64,000 bases of DNA, taken from positions 5,156 through 69,155 of the forward strand of contig CAZRFK010000003.1 in assembly GCA_964599275.1 (NCBI GenBank), read 5' to 3'. A program made the position numbers and the translations under genes. The notes beneath the pieces are model-generated. The model had not been told where the DNA came from, made no database searches, and saw only the letters and a list, made by a program, of their open reading frames with translations. This document shows positions 44,398 to 53,282 of this stretch, piece by piece (the first letter of the stretch is position 1; each line of letters starts with the position of its first letter). The DNA is from PUMD01 sp964599275 (GTDB taxonomy: Bacteria; Bacillota; Sulfobacillia; SLMV01).

Positions 44398-45471
44398 TCA
44401 CTGTCCCCCCCTTGACTTATCTGAAACGGCGGCTTCGGAAAAGCTGGCCATATCCCTCAACAGGGCCAGGGAATTTTGAATGACCCCCAGGGCCAATATG
44501 GCACCAGAACCTTCACCAAGGCACATGTCCAGTTTCAAAAGCGGTCTAAGATCCAGAGCCTGCAAGACAGTGCTGTGTCCGGGTTCTCCGCTCAGATGAC
44601 CGGCCAAATAGTAATCGGTGATATCCTTTTCGTCCGCTGCAACCTGTGCACATAATGCGGCACTGCAGCAGATAAAACCATCCAGCACGACCGGAAGCCT
44701 CAGGCGGGGAGCGGTGATCATAAATCCAGTCAGAAACGCGATCTCAAAGCCACCGACCTTCAAAAGGATATCCACCGCATCATCAGGATCCGGTTGGTTG
44801 ATTTTCAGAACCTGGCGGACAACCTCTTCTTTTTTTTGCAGGTCCCGCCCCTCAAGGCCGGTTCCCGGACCGGTTACCTCCTTCACAGAACCTCCGGTAA
44901 CTGTCGCAGTGATAGCAGAAGCTGCCGTTGTGTTGCCAATTCCCATCTCACCCAGGGCAACCACATCAATACCTTCGGCATGCAGATTACGGGCCATTTC
45001 AGCTCCTGCACTCAGGCACTTTTTCAGCTGTTTTTCAGTCATGGCCGGACCTCTGGCCATGTTTTCGGTTCCTGGTCCAGCTCTGCGGTCCATAACCGTC
45101 TCATGTTCAATTGATTCCAATACTCCAACATCCACTATGTTCATCTGCGCTCCCTGCTTTTTGCTGAGCACATTCGCCGCCGCCCCGCCGGAAGCGAAAT
45201 TTAAGACCATCTGCCTGGTCACTTCCTGTGGGAATGCACTTACGCCCTCGGAAACCACTCCGTGGTCTGCGGCTGCAATGACCGCAGCGGGGCGGTTGAG
45301 CTCAGGCGGACAGCATCCGGTAATTCCGGCAATCTTGACTGCAGTTTCCTCCAGGACACCAAGGCTGTCTGGTGGTTTGGTGCGGCTGTTCCATCGGTTC
45401 TGTGCCTTTTTCATCGCTTCTGTATCCAGATCCGGCACCTGCACTTGCAGCATCTGCTGCAGATCATTCAT
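44398..45471 (-). CDS. cobT: Nicotinate-nucleotide--dimethylbenzimidazole phosphoribosyltransferase
   Basis: 357 residues from ATG 45471. Typical CobT: 'KPPDSLGVLEETAVKIAGI', 'AVIAAADHGVVSEGVSAFP', 'MVLNFASGGAAANVL', 'DVVALGEMGIGNTTAASAI', 'GGFEIAFLTGFM' and 'LDGFICCSAALCA', with the catalytic Glu in the last third ('MCLGEGSGA'). It makes alpha-ribazole phosphate from dimethylbenzimidazole and nicotinate mononucleotide. Confidence 0.96.
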   Translation of the reverse strand: MNDLQQMLQVQVPDLDTEAMKKAQNRWNSRTKPPDSLGVLEETAVKIAGITGCCPPELNRPAAVIAAADHGVVSEGVSAFPQEVTRQMVLNFASGGAAANVLSKKQGAQMNIVDVGVLESIEHETVMDRRAGPGTENMARGPAMTEKQLKKCLSAGAEMARNLHAEGIDVVALGEMGIGNTTAASAITATVTGGSVKEVTGPGTGLEGRDLQKKEEVVRQVLKINQPDPDDAVDILLKVGGFEIAFLTGFMITAPRLRLPVVLDGFICCSAALCAQVAADEKDITDYYLAGHLSGEPGHSTVLQALDLRPLLKLDMCLGEGSGAILALGVIQNSLALLRDMASFSEAAVSDKSRGGQ

Positions 45472-45483
45472 GTCCTTTCACCC

Positions 45484-46434
45484 TCATCCCAAAAAATAAG
45501 TAAATAAGCTGAAAAGCAATGTCGACAGTATACAGGTCATCTGCGAGAGAAATACTGCACCGGCAATGTGCTCCGCCATGGGCTTCTGCTCGGAATCTCC
45601 CAATCTGCTGCGACAGCGAAGCTTACCGCCCTGATAACTGGGCCCTCCCAGCTGAATGCCGAGAGCTCCTGCTGCAGCAGATTCTGCAATACCTGCGTTG
45701 GGGCTGGGATGTTTTCTTCCATCACGCAGCATTATGCGCAGGGCACCTCCAGGGTCAAGGTTCACTAACCAGGCGGCCAGCGGCCACAGAAAAGCTGCAA
45801 TCCGAGCTGGCAGCCAGTTAGCTGCATCATCAAGTTTGGCTGCCGCCCACCCGAAAAACCGGTACTTGTCATTTGTATAACCCAGCATGGAATCCATGGT
45901 GTTTATTGCTTTATATAAAATCATGGCCGGCAGCCCTCCCACCGCCAGATAAAAAAGAGGAGCAGTTACTCCATCAACGGTGTTTTCCGCTGTCGACTCC
46001 ACCGCCGCCCGAATCACATCTTCTGCGGTCATTTCTTCGGTGTCCCGACCCACAATGTGTCCCACTGCATCACGGGCTTTGGTCAACTCCCCCTCTACCA
46101 GGGTGTCCTTGACCCTGAGGGCAGCATTAAAAAGCGACCTCTGCGCTAAAAATGTGCTGGCCAGGCCAGCAGTCACAGCGACCTGCAAGACATCTGGTAA
46201 AAGTCGGGCCACTCCATAAACCACCCAGGCTGCGCTGCCTGCAACCACAAGTACAGCCACAACCAATACTGCACCTGCTGCACGCTCAGACCATCTCGGG
46301 CGCATGCGCTCTTCGAACCACCCTATTAAACCTCCGATAGCTCGAACTGGGTGTAGGTGCCCGGGGGGCTCACCGAAAAACCAATCTAGCAACCCGGCGC
46401 AAAGAATCACCAGCGCCCCAGACAGGCTGTTCAT
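45484..46434 (-). CDS. cbiB: Adenosylcobinamide-phosphate synthase
   Basis: 316 residues from ATG 46434, overlapping the cobQ stop by 4 bases. Membrane protein with 'GLLDWFFGEPPGHLHPVRAIGGLIGWFE', 'GRDTEEMTAEDVIRAAVESTAENTVDGVTAPLFY' (shown in parts: AAVESTAENTVDG), 'KAINTMDSMLGY' and 'SPNAGIAESAAAGALGI', all diagnostic of CbiB/CobD. It attaches aminopropanol (phosphate) to adenosylcobyric acid. Confidence 0.95.
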   Translation of the reverse strand: MNSLSGALVILCAGLLDWFFGEPPGHLHPVRAIGGLIGWFEERMRPRWSERAAGAVLVVAVLVVAGSAAWVVYGVARLLPDVLQVAVTAGLASTFLAQRSLFNAALRVKDTLVEGELTKARDAVGHIVGRDTEEMTAEDVIRAAVESTAENTVDGVTAPLFYLAVGGLPAMILYKAINTMDSMLGYTNDKYRFFGWAAAKLDDAANWLPARIAAFLWPLAAWLVNLDPGGALRIMLRDGRKHPSPNAGIAESAAAGALGIQLGGPSYQGGKLRCRSRLGDSEQKPMAEHIAGAVFLSQMTCILSTLLFSLFTYFLG

Positions 46435-47888
46435 GCCGTCTCAAGCCCCATCACACCAAAAATTGTCTCCATATCCAGCTTGCGATTGATGGTATCTGCC
46501 AGCAGGTCAAAATCGTCTTCCCGACCGTCATCTGTAACGTCGTAGTTCATGCACTGCAGATAGGCCCCACGAAAATCATCCTGATTGAACAGACCATTCA
46601 GCGGGACAGCCATCACGGGGCTCTGTCTGCCCAGGACTCCAAAGGACCGCCCATCCATTTCAAAATTCCCCCCGTTTCCGCCTGAAAAACTCATCTCACA
46701 GCGACGGTAAACATGGAGCATCTGTCCTGACAGATCACCGAAAAAAGGCTGGTCATCATCAAGGGAGACGGTTCCTTTTTCAACCTCACTGTTCTGTAAG
46801 GGGGCACCATCGACACTGCATGATAGCACATTGAGGCCCTTTACCTCCAATTCATCCCAGCGGAAGGTTTCTCCTAAAAATCCGGCAGAGCTGCCCAGGG
46901 CTGTTAGGGGAACCCCTCCCTCACCGAGGGCTTTAAAAAGATGTTCCCAGCCGGCTTCCTTTAAATACTGCAGATCTGACAGCGGTGCACCGCTGTGAGG
47001 AATGATCAGACCGTTGAAGGGTTCCTCCAGTGCCTGTCTGACGGAAAGGACAGATTCGACCGACACCCCCCTTTGTCCGGCCAGAGAATAAATGTCCCCC
47101 GGTTGTTCTGCATCCGGAAGTTTTACAACGCCAATCCTCATTTTGTCACCCGATACCCGGCTGTCTTTCAGAGACAGAGAATCTTCCGGCTCGAGTGATA
47201 TGTTCAGATAGGGCAACACTCCCAGCACCTGACTATCGATTCGATTTTCTATGAAGGTCACTCCATCTTCAAACAGGGCAGGATCGCCACGAAACTTGTT
47301 GACCACAAAACCTGCTACCCGGTCTCGTTCGCTGCAGGTCAGAAGTTCCCAGGTGCCTATTATGGATGCCAGTACCCCGCCGCGGTCTATATCAGCTGCG
47401 ATGATAACCGGGGCTCCGGTCATCTCGGCGATTTTCATGTTCACAAGTTCCCGATCCTTCAGATTCATCTCAACTGGACTGCCGGCACCTTCAATGATTA
47501 TGACTTCATACTCGCTGCAGAGACGCTTGTAGCTTTTCTTTATGGCTCTCAGGGCACGTGAATAAAAATTTTTACGGTATGCAGAGCCGGAGGTGTTGGC
47601 AAGCCGCTGTCCCCTAACTATCACCTCAGCACTCTTATCAGTTGAAGGTTTCAATATTATGGGATTCATGTCCACCGCCGGTTTTACTCCAGCAGCCTGA
47701 GCCTGCAGCACCTGTGATTTCGCAATTTCCCCCTCGCCGGGGATAATTTCTGTGTTTTGGGACATGTTCTGGGATTTGAAGGGAGCCGTTCGGTATCCCA
47801 TCCGTGAAAACAATCGGCATAAACCGGTGGTCAGTACAGATTTTCCGGCATCCGAGCAGGTTCCCTGCACCATTAATGCATGAGTCAT
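46431..47888 (-). CDS. cobQ: Cobyric acid synthase (glutamine-hydrolysing)
   Basis: 485 residues from ATG 47888 with GGAGG inside the end of cobU. N-terminal dethiobiotin-synthetase-like ATPase: 'LMVQGTCSDAGKSVLTTGLCR' (P-loop variant), 'FKSQNMSQNTEI', 'VIIEGAGSPVEMNLKDRELVNM'. C-terminal GATase_3-like domain (~250-485). In usual CobQ the amidotransferase nucleophile Cys sits in a G-x-C-G-G motif; here the matching place reads 'ALGSSAGFLGE', with Ser instead of Cys. It may thus depend on free ammonia. Amidates adenosylcobyrinic acid diamide. Confidence 0.88.
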   Translation of the reverse strand: MTHALMVQGTCSDAGKSVLTTGLCRLFSRMGYRTAPFKSQNMSQNTEIIPGEGEIAKSQVLQAQAAGVKPAVDMNPIILKPSTDKSAEVIVRGQRLANTSGSAYRKNFYSRALRAIKKSYKRLCSEYEVIIIEGAGSPVEMNLKDRELVNMKIAEMTGAPVIIAADIDRGGVLASIIGTWELLTCSERDRVAGFVVNKFRGDPALFEDGVTFIENRIDSQVLGVLPYLNISLEPEDSLSLKDSRVSGDKMRIGVVKLPDAEQPGDIYSLAGQRGVSVESVLSVRQALEEPFNGLIIPHSGAPLSDLQYLKEAGWEHLFKALGEGGVPLTALGSSAGFLGETFRWDELEVKGLNVLSCSVDGAPLQNSEVEKGTVSLDDDQPFFGDLSGQMLHVYRRCEMSFSGGNGGNFEMDGRSFGVLGRQSPVMAVPLNGLFNQDDFRGAYLQCMNYDVTDDGREDDFDLLADTINRKLDMETIFGVMGLETA

Positions 47889-48455
47889 CTATTCCACCTC
47901 CAACTGAGGAAGGGGTGAGCCCTTTATCACGGTTGCAATTCCCGCAGTCATCAGCACCACCCGTTCGGCCCTGCCCGCCACCTTCTGGTTCAGGGAACCA
48001 AGGAGATCGCGGTAGGTGCGGCCCAGACGATTTGGGGGGACAAGAGAACAGCCCACCTCGTTGGTCACCACCACTGCCGTCTGGCTCCGCTGGGTTAAAT
48101 ATTTTAAACTCTCCTGGCACTCGCACCACAGCTGGTTCAAGAAGTTCTCCTCATCCAGAGAGTCACACCTGTTCTGCATCTTCAGCAAACGATTTGAAAC
48201 CCACATGGAAAGACAGTCCAGCAGCACAACCTGAGAATCGGCCCGACAGAATGCTCGGCTCAGATTGCGGGGTTCTTCTATGGTGACCCAATCCTGGGGA
48301 CGACTGCAGCGGTGCTTTTGAATGCGTCGGCTCATTTCTTCATCGCCTGCCTCGGCTGTGGCGATATAGGTGACGTCATTTCCGGATACTCGGGCCAGAC
48401 GCTGAGCCAGACTGCTCTTACCGCTGCGGGCGCCTCCGATAATAAGTGTCAACAT
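47889..48455 (-). CDS. cobU: Adenosylcobinamide kinase / adenosylcobinamide-phosphate guanylyltransferase
   Basis: 188 residues from ATG 48455 with AAAGGAG upstream. P-loop 'GGARSGKSSLAQRLA' (about 7-21), 'VTYIATAEAGDEEMSRRIQKHR' with the guanylylated His, 'VVLLDCLSMWVSN' and 'VVTNEVGCSLVPPNRLGRTYRDLLG'. All are CobU hallmarks. It phosphorylates and then guanylylates adenosylcobinamide, the salvage entry point. Confidence 0.96.
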   Translation of the reverse strand: MLTLIIGGARSGKSSLAQRLARVSGNDVTYIATAEAGDEEMSRRIQKHRCSRPQDWVTIEEPRNLSRAFCRADSQVVLLDCLSMWVSNRLLKMQNRCDSLDEENFLNQLWCECQESLKYLTQRSQTAVVVTNEVGCSLVPPNRLGRTYRDLLGSLNQKVAGRAERVVLMTAGIATVIKGSPLPQLEVE

Positions 48456-48489
48456 TGTGCAGTGCTCCTTTCTTTTTGCATTCAGCAAA

Positions 48490-49533
48490 TTATTCAGTTT
48501 TCCGGTGTTTTTTGAGTATGTAAAGGAAAAAGGGGCCGCCCAGTAATGCAGTAATAATTCCCACCTGTAATTCGGCTGGCGCCAGCAGGGTACGGGCAGC
48601 GGCATCAGCCAGCATCAAAAAGCTGGCTCCAACGAGGGCAACTCCGGGAATTAATCTGCGGTGATTGGGTCCAACAAAAATGCGTACGATGTGCGGTGTG
48701 ATAAGACCCACAAAACCAATCGCCCCCGATGCCGCCACTGCTGCTGCGGTCAGCAGCGAAGCTCCCACCAGAACGATTTTTTTCAGGGTATCAATATTTA
48801 TTCCAAGATTATAGGCGTCTTCCTCACCAAGCAAAAATGCATTCAGCGCGTTGGTTAAAACCCACATGGTTCCCATCCCCACCGCAAAAGAAAAAGAAAC
48901 AAAATATATTCTGCGCCAGTTCGCCCCGGACAATCCCCCCATCATCCAGAACACCGCACTGCCTATCACCCGTTCATTGGCGAAGGTGAGGCACAAATTG
49001 ATCAGGGCAGAAAAGATTGCACTTATTGCTATGCCCCCCAAAAGCATGGTTGTGACATCAATTCCGCCGTTGCGTCTGGCCAGGTTGTAAACAAAAAACA
49101 TGCTTAACAAGGCTCCGGCGAATGCCATAACCGGAACTGTACCGAAACCCAGAGCACCTGCATGCAGTCCCAATACCATGGCCAGCACAGCTCCGAAAGA
49201 AGCACCACTTGATACCCCCAGGACATATGGTCCGGCCAACGGGTTGCGAAAGAGCCCCTGAAACGCTGCTCCGGCTATTGCCAGACTGGAGCCAACCAGA
49301 CCGGCGAGAATGCTGCGGGGAAATCGCACCTGCAGTAAAATTGTCCGCCTTCCATCCTCCAAAATCCCTCCCGGTATTATCAGCTGCAGCATTTCCCGGG
49401 GGGAAATGGCCACCGCTCCAGCCAGTATATTCACCACTGATGCGGCCAGAAGCAGCAGAACTGAGATAATAAGGAAGGCTCTATATCCCACAATCCCGGA
49501 AGTGACGCGCTCTTTGGGGCTCTTTTGCGACAT
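48490..49533 (-). CDS. btuC: FecCD/BtuC-type ABC permease, probable cobalamin uptake
   Basis: 347 residues from ATG 49533. About ten spans with the family signatures 'RFPRSILAGLVGSSLAIAGAAFQGLFRNPLAGPYVLGVSSGA' (in parts) and 'GAIGFVGLITPHIVRIFVGPNHR' (ATPase-coupling loop). Permease of the BtuCDF/FhuBCD class. The substrate is assigned to corrinoids because the genes lie behind a cobalamin riboswitch and in one operon with cobU. Confidence 0.9.
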   Translation of the reverse strand: MSQKSPKERVTSGIVGYRAFLIISVLLLLAASVVNILAGAVAISPREMLQLIIPGGILEDGRRTILLQVRFPRSILAGLVGSSLAIAGAAFQGLFRNPLAGPYVLGVSSGASFGAVLAMVLGLHAGALGFGTVPVMAFAGALLSMFFVYNLARRNGGIDVTTMLLGGIAISAIFSALINLCLTFANERVIGSAVFWMMGGLSGANWRRIYFVSFSFAVGMGTMWVLTNALNAFLLGEEDAYNLGINIDTLKKIVLVGASLLTAAAVAASGAIGFVGLITPHIVRIFVGPNHRRLIPGVALVGASFLMLADAAARTLLAPAELQVGIITALLGGPFFLYILKKHRKTE

Positions 49534-49568
49534 GGGGTCATCCCTTCAGAACAATTCAACGCTACATA

Positions 49569-50585
49569 TCACTCATTGATCCACTCAGTAAGCTCATCTT
49601 CGTAGTCCTGTAAACAGGTCAGTTCATCAACGCGTTCTCCCCAGATCACTGCGGCAAGTTCACCCATTCCGAAAACCAGTCGCGGTCCGGGTCGGTGCAG
49701 AAGATCGGGATTCAGCTTTTCAATCCTGTCATCACGAACTGCTGTTATATTCTCCCAACCGGGGCGTTGTCCCTCTTCAATGAGATTCTTCGTCTGCTCC
49801 ATGGTGGCAATTATGACATCCGGATCCCTTTCAATCACAGCTTCCGGATTGACTTCTGCCCAGGCATCATCCAGATCCGAGAAGACATTTTCAGCTTCGG
49901 CCATCTCCATCAGTTCATCAGGGAAGGTTCCTGCCCCGGCAGTAAATATGGGCTCGTAACCTACTTCGAAAAAGACTCCCGGACGTTCTTCGACCTCACC
50001 AATCTCATCCTGAATGCATTCCATTGACTCCTGCATTGCCGCAGTCAGGCGCTGCGCACCTTCCTCAGAGTCGGTGAGCACACCCAATTTTCCAACGACC
50101 TCGTACATATGGTCCAAACTGGATGCCTCAAATCCGGCGACAGTCAGCCCCAGATCCTCAAGTTTTTCGATTACTTCTATCCCAATGGTGCTTGCAATAA
50201 CCAGATCTGGCTGCAGTTCGGTGATTTTCTCAATATTCGGCTCCCGCAGCGTACCCACATCCTCTGCATCATCGCGTACCCGCTCAGGCCAGTCAGAAAA
50301 GCTGTCCGCTCCTATTACTAAATTTCCAGCTCCGATGCCGTACAATATCTCGGTATTGCTTGGACCAATGGTCACGATAGTTGCGGGGGGAGCTTCCAGC
50401 TCGATCTCTGCACCCCTGTCATCGGTGACAGTAATGATCTCACTCTCTGGCTCATCCGGCTGCGGCTGCTCCTCAGATTCTTCCGGTTGACCACAGGCCG
50501 CAAAAGCCAGGACCATCGTCAGAACCAGAACCAACCCGAAAGTTTTACTGAGTCGAGATTCTTTCAACAAACTAAACACTCTCAT
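49569..50585 (-). CDS. btuF: Substrate-binding lipoprotein, probable cobalamin/cobinamide binding (BtuF)
   Basis: 338 residues from ATG 50585; GTG 50579 has a better-spaced AGGAGG and may be the real start. Lipobox 'LAFAAC' with Cys31, then an acidic linker (EESEEQPQPDEPESE). Cluster A-2 binding protein of the BtuF/FhuD type: 'ITVTDDRGAEIELEAPPATIVTIGPSNTEILYGIG' (in parts), 'TLREPNIEKITELQPDLVIAS', a long connecting helix, and 'ERDPDVIIATMEQT'. Extracytoplasmic. Second gene of the riboswitch operon. Confidence 0.9.
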   Translation of the reverse strand: MRVFSLLKESRLSKTFGLVLVLTMVLAFAACGQPEESEEQPQPDEPESEIITVTDDRGAEIELEAPPATIVTIGPSNTEILYGIGAGNLVIGADSFSDWPERVRDDAEDVGTLREPNIEKITELQPDLVIASTIGIEVIEKLEDLGLTVAGFEASSLDHMYEVVGKLGVLTDSEEGAQRLTAAMQESMECIQDEIGEVEERPGVFFEVGYEPIFTAGAGTFPDELMEMAEAENVFSDLDDAWAEVNPEAVIERDPDVIIATMEQTKNLIEEGQRPGWENITAVRDDRIEKLNPDLLHRPGPRLVFGMGELAAVIWGERVDELTCLQDYEDELTEWINE

Positions 50586-50601
50586 CGCCTCCTCGTGATC
50601 T

Positions 50602-51420
50602 TTAACCCGGCAGCAGCATGGGTTTTTGTGTCTCTGGATGTTCAATTATCGTAAGCTTGTCCGTGCCGTAAACAGAAGAAATATTCTCGACAGTCAACAC
50701 CTCGTCAGCTGGACCAGAAGCGCGTATTGATCCAGACCCCAGCAGGTGCAGACGGCTGCAGTACTGGGCGGCCAAATTGAGATCGTGCAGCACCATCAAA
50801 ACTGTGGTACCTTTTGCTGTATTCAATTCGGTCAGCAAATCCAGAATTTCCACCTGGTAATGGATGTCAAGATGAGCGGTGGGTTCATCGAGAAGCAAGA
50901 TTTCAGGTTCCTGCGCCAGTGCCTTGGCCAGCGCAGCTCTTTGCCGTTCGCCGCCGCTTAAAAGTGTGATGGAACGTTCTGCGAGATGTTCCAGATTACA
51001 CATCTGGATGGCGCTTTCAACTTTCTCCCGGTCAGCTGATGTTGGACGCCCGCCTCTGGGCAGATGAGGAATCCTCCCCATGGTCACCAGCTCGTGTACC
51101 GTAAAATCAAAACGATCATCACGGGACTGTCGAACGAAAGCCGCTTTCTGAGCGCGTTTTTTTTGGGGCATTTGGTCAACCGGCTCTCCATAAAACAAGA
51201 CCTGTCCCTTCTCCGCCTGTAAATACCCGCTGATCAAACGAAGCAAAGTAGATTTACCAGCTCCGTTCGGGCCCACAACGGCAGAAAACTCACCGTCATT
51301 AATCTCCAGGTCAAGACCAGAAAGGACCTGCTGTTCGGCACCAGAATATCCAAAGCTCAAATTGTTCACCTGTATAACCCGCTGTTTGCACTCAGACGTA
51401 TCAGTGCTGAGGTTTTTCAA
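50602..51420 (-). CDS. btuD: ABC transporter ATPase, probable cobalamin uptake
   Basis: 272 residues from TTG 51420, with AGGAGG 7 bases upstream. Walker A 'GPNGAGKSTLLRLI' (about 53-66), Q-loop 'FVRQSRD', signature 'LSGGERQRAALAKAL', Walker B 'ILLLDEPTAHLD', and H-loop 'VLHDLNLAA'. First gene after the cobalamin riboswitch and its terminator. The ~15-residue N-terminus before the ABC core is variable. Confidence 0.93.
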   Translation of the reverse strand: MKNLSTDTSECKQRVIQVNNLSFGYSGAEQQVLSGLDLEINDGEFSAVVGPNGAGKSTLLRLISGYLQAEKGQVLFYGEPVDQMPQKKRAQKAAFVRQSRDDRFDFTVHELVTMGRIPHLPRGGRPTSADREKVESAIQMCNLEHLAERSITLLSGGERQRAALAKALAQEPEILLLDEPTAHLDIHYQVEILDLLTELNTAKGTTVLMVLHDLNLAAQYCSRLHLLGSGSIRASGPADEVLTVENISSVYGTDKLTIIEHPETQKPMLLPG

Positions 51421-51449
51421 ACATTTTCCTCCTCACCTGCAGCAAATAT

Positions 51450-51474
51450 AAAAACCCCAGCCGATCGGCCGGGG
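51450..51474 (-). terminator. Riboswitch-controlled intrinsic terminator
   Basis: On the minus strand CCCCGGCCGATCGGCTGGGG (51474-51455) forms a 10-bp self-complementary hairpin (one G-T pair), followed by TTTTT. It lies between the cobalamin aptamer and btuD, so ligand binding should stop transcription here. Confidence 0.9.
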
Positions 51475-51551
51475 TGTATGACAGTGCATCGAGGGACACT
51501 GGTCCCTTGAAAACAAATCTGTCCAACACCCTTTCAACCGAAGGGCGTGGC

Positions 51552-51735
51552 TGGCACAGCAAGGCAGGTCTCCTGGCTCCCGGATATACACATTTCCTCT
51601 TTCCTTCCCGTCTGCGCACAACAGACAGTGGATTTAATCGGAAACGCTAACCGGTTACAGTGGCGGGACCGCGCCGGATTTGCACCGGCTTCCCTATTCT
51701 CCCTCGTTTCCGAGGGCACCTCACCGTTATTTATC
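51552..51735 (-). promoter_or_regulatory. Cobalamin (AdoCbl-type) riboswitch
   Basis: The minus strand begins with GGTGCCCTCGG, continues with GGGAAGCCGGTGCAAATCC and CGGTCCCGCCACTGTAACCGG (read in parts: B12 box GCCACTG), and ends with the GAGCCAGGAGACCTGCC element. These are the conserved blocks of the cobalamin aptamer. It controls the ten-gene uptake and assembly operon. Confidence 0.96.
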
Positions 51736-51749
51736 CAATTGTTGCCGTC

Positions 51750-51778
51750 ATTTTACTTTGCAAAGGTGATCTTGTCAA
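51750..51778 (-). promoter_or_regulatory. Promoter of the cobalamin operon
   Basis: On the minus strand TTGACA (51778-51773), a 17-base spacer and TAAAAT (51755-51750). Consensus -35 and ideal spacing; the predicted start is a few bases before the aptamer. Confidence 0.8.
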
Positions 51779-52082
51779 CATAGTCTCAGCTATTTCATCC
51801 AGTGCCATGCCTATGGTTTGCTAAGGCAAAATATCAAATGACAAACCAACAATATGGCTCTATTTCTCCTGCCAGAGCTAACAGCATCTGTCTTATTCTG
51901 AGCCTCTGATGTTTTATCGGTGACAATCTGTACTGCACTTGATGCAAGCATCACAGATTAGTCCATTCATTTTGGCATGAAATCCTGGGGCTTGGCCAGA
52001 ATGAAGCACATCTTGCATTACACCTTGCTGGGAATCCAGCAGGAAAGGACGGCTCCTCCCCTGCTGACAGTAACATAATTAC

Positions 52083-52232
52083 TCAATAGCGGCGTGAGTC
52101 CATCGAAATCAGTATCAGCAAAAGAAGTAGTGGTGAAAGGTCGTCACTGTCATCAAACCCATCTACCAAAGTCGTCAGCAACAGAAACAACAGTAGCTGG
52201 CCGATGTTGTCTCTTCTACCTCCGAGCAGCAT
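52083..52232 (-). CDS. Small hydrophobic protein of unknown function
   Basis: 49 residues from ATG 52232, with GGGAGGTGA 7 bases upstream. 'MLLGGRRDNIGQLLLFLLL' is followed by 'TTLVDGFDDSDDLSPLLLLLILISM' and a basic end: two Leu-rich segments round an acidic loop. The strong ribosome-binding site and even hydrophobic pattern support a real gene. Very small Leu-rich proteins of this style occur in spore-forming Bacillota, but no named family is recognised. Confidence 0.6.
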   Translation of the reverse strand: MLLGGRRDNIGQLLLFLLLTTLVDGFDDSDDLSPLLLLLILISMDSRRY

Positions 52233-52778
52233 TGTTCTTTCACCTCCCTGGGATGTTATCCAGAAGCAGAGCAATCCAAAACCAGTACATAATACGAGGC
52301 AGAAATTTTTATGTTACAGGCACTAAAACTTTTCTTTAACCATAATATGTTGACCCAGCCATAATCGGTGACGTGCTTACCTAAAGCAAATTTGCAACAA
52401 AATTAAGATCATCACGAATTCAACTGCCAAATGAAGGTGTATTGCTGAGCCCTCCAGCAAACTGACAGATCACCGATGTTGATTTTACCTGTTACCTATT
52501 CTCAGGAGGGTATGTTCTTGTGCATCAAGACAAGCTTTGATATGGTTTAGTAAATGCTTCACAAAATATTTTTAATCATTAAAATGATTGTGTCCCACTG
52601 AAAATGTGACATAAATTAGTGATTGGGAAAGTAACGATTAACCTATAAAATCTTAATATGATGCAGTGTCATATCTAACCCACATGTTGTTGGGGTTTGG
52701 TTTTTTTGTGTATGTGTCCTAATTGTGCGATTATTAACAAAGTGACAATCTTAATAATCGGAAATGAGGGGGAGGAGA
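52233..52778. other. Intergenic region upstream of the Mrp operon
   Basis: 546 AT-rich bases. Holds a short palindrome AATCATTAAAATGATT (52574-52589), a possible promoter TTGGGA (52623-52628) / TATAAA (52644-52649) with a short 15-base spacer, and the terminator-like element listed next. No gene seen. Confidence 0.4.
52677..52707 (+). terminator. Possible attenuator in the Mrp operon leader
   Basis: AACCC (52677-52681) pairs with GGGTT (52693-52697), extended by an inner A-T pair; T7 follows at 52701-52707. It lies about 70 bases before mrpE and after the putative promoter, so it may attenuate the operon. The stem is short. Confidence 0.35.
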
Positions 52779-53282
52779 ATGATTAAAGCGGAGAAGTTTG
52801 TAATAACATATATTCTGTTATTAATTACCTGGCTCATGCTCACTCAATCTTTCAATCCACAGGAACTTATTGTGGGTGCTATTGTTGCAGCTGGAGTGGC
52901 TTTGTTTTCATGCAAAATCCTGTTTACCGAACAGGATAAAAAGTTTAATTTTCAACGATTGCTCTCCGCAATCTCTTATGTTCCCTTTTATTTTATATGC
53001 GAGTTGAGATCACATTTTCAGGTCATACGTCTCATTCTCCACCCCCAGATGCCGGTCAAGCCCGGTATTGTCAGAATTGAAACTGACCTGCGTTCTGACT
53101 TCGGCATCACAGCTTTGGCCAATTCTATCACCATGACTCCCGGTACCCTTACGGTAGAAACTGACGAAAAAGAATCAGCGCTTTATGTGCACTGGATTGA
53201 AGTAGACACAACAGATCCTCAGGCGGTGCGAGAAGATATTTCCGACGGATTTGAAAGATACCTGAGGAGGATATTTGAATGA
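52779..53282 (+). CDS. mrpE: Mrp-type antiporter subunit E
   Basis: 167 residues from ATG 52779 with GGGGGAGGA just upstream. Two N-terminal spans ('FVITYILLLITWLMLTQSF', 'ELIVGAIVAAGVALFSCKIL'), then a third span and a soluble end 'ALANSITMTPGTLTVE', the MNHE signature. First gene of an eight-gene operon. MrpE is needed for full activity and assembly of the complex. Confidence 0.93.
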   Translation: MIKAEKFVITYILLLITWLMLTQSFNPQELIVGAIVAAGVALFSCKILFTEQDKKFNFQRLLSAISYVPFYFICELRSHFQVIRLILHPQMPVKPGIVRIETDLRSDFGITALANSITMTPGTLTVETDEKESALYVHWIEVDTTDPQAVREDISDGFERYLRRIFE

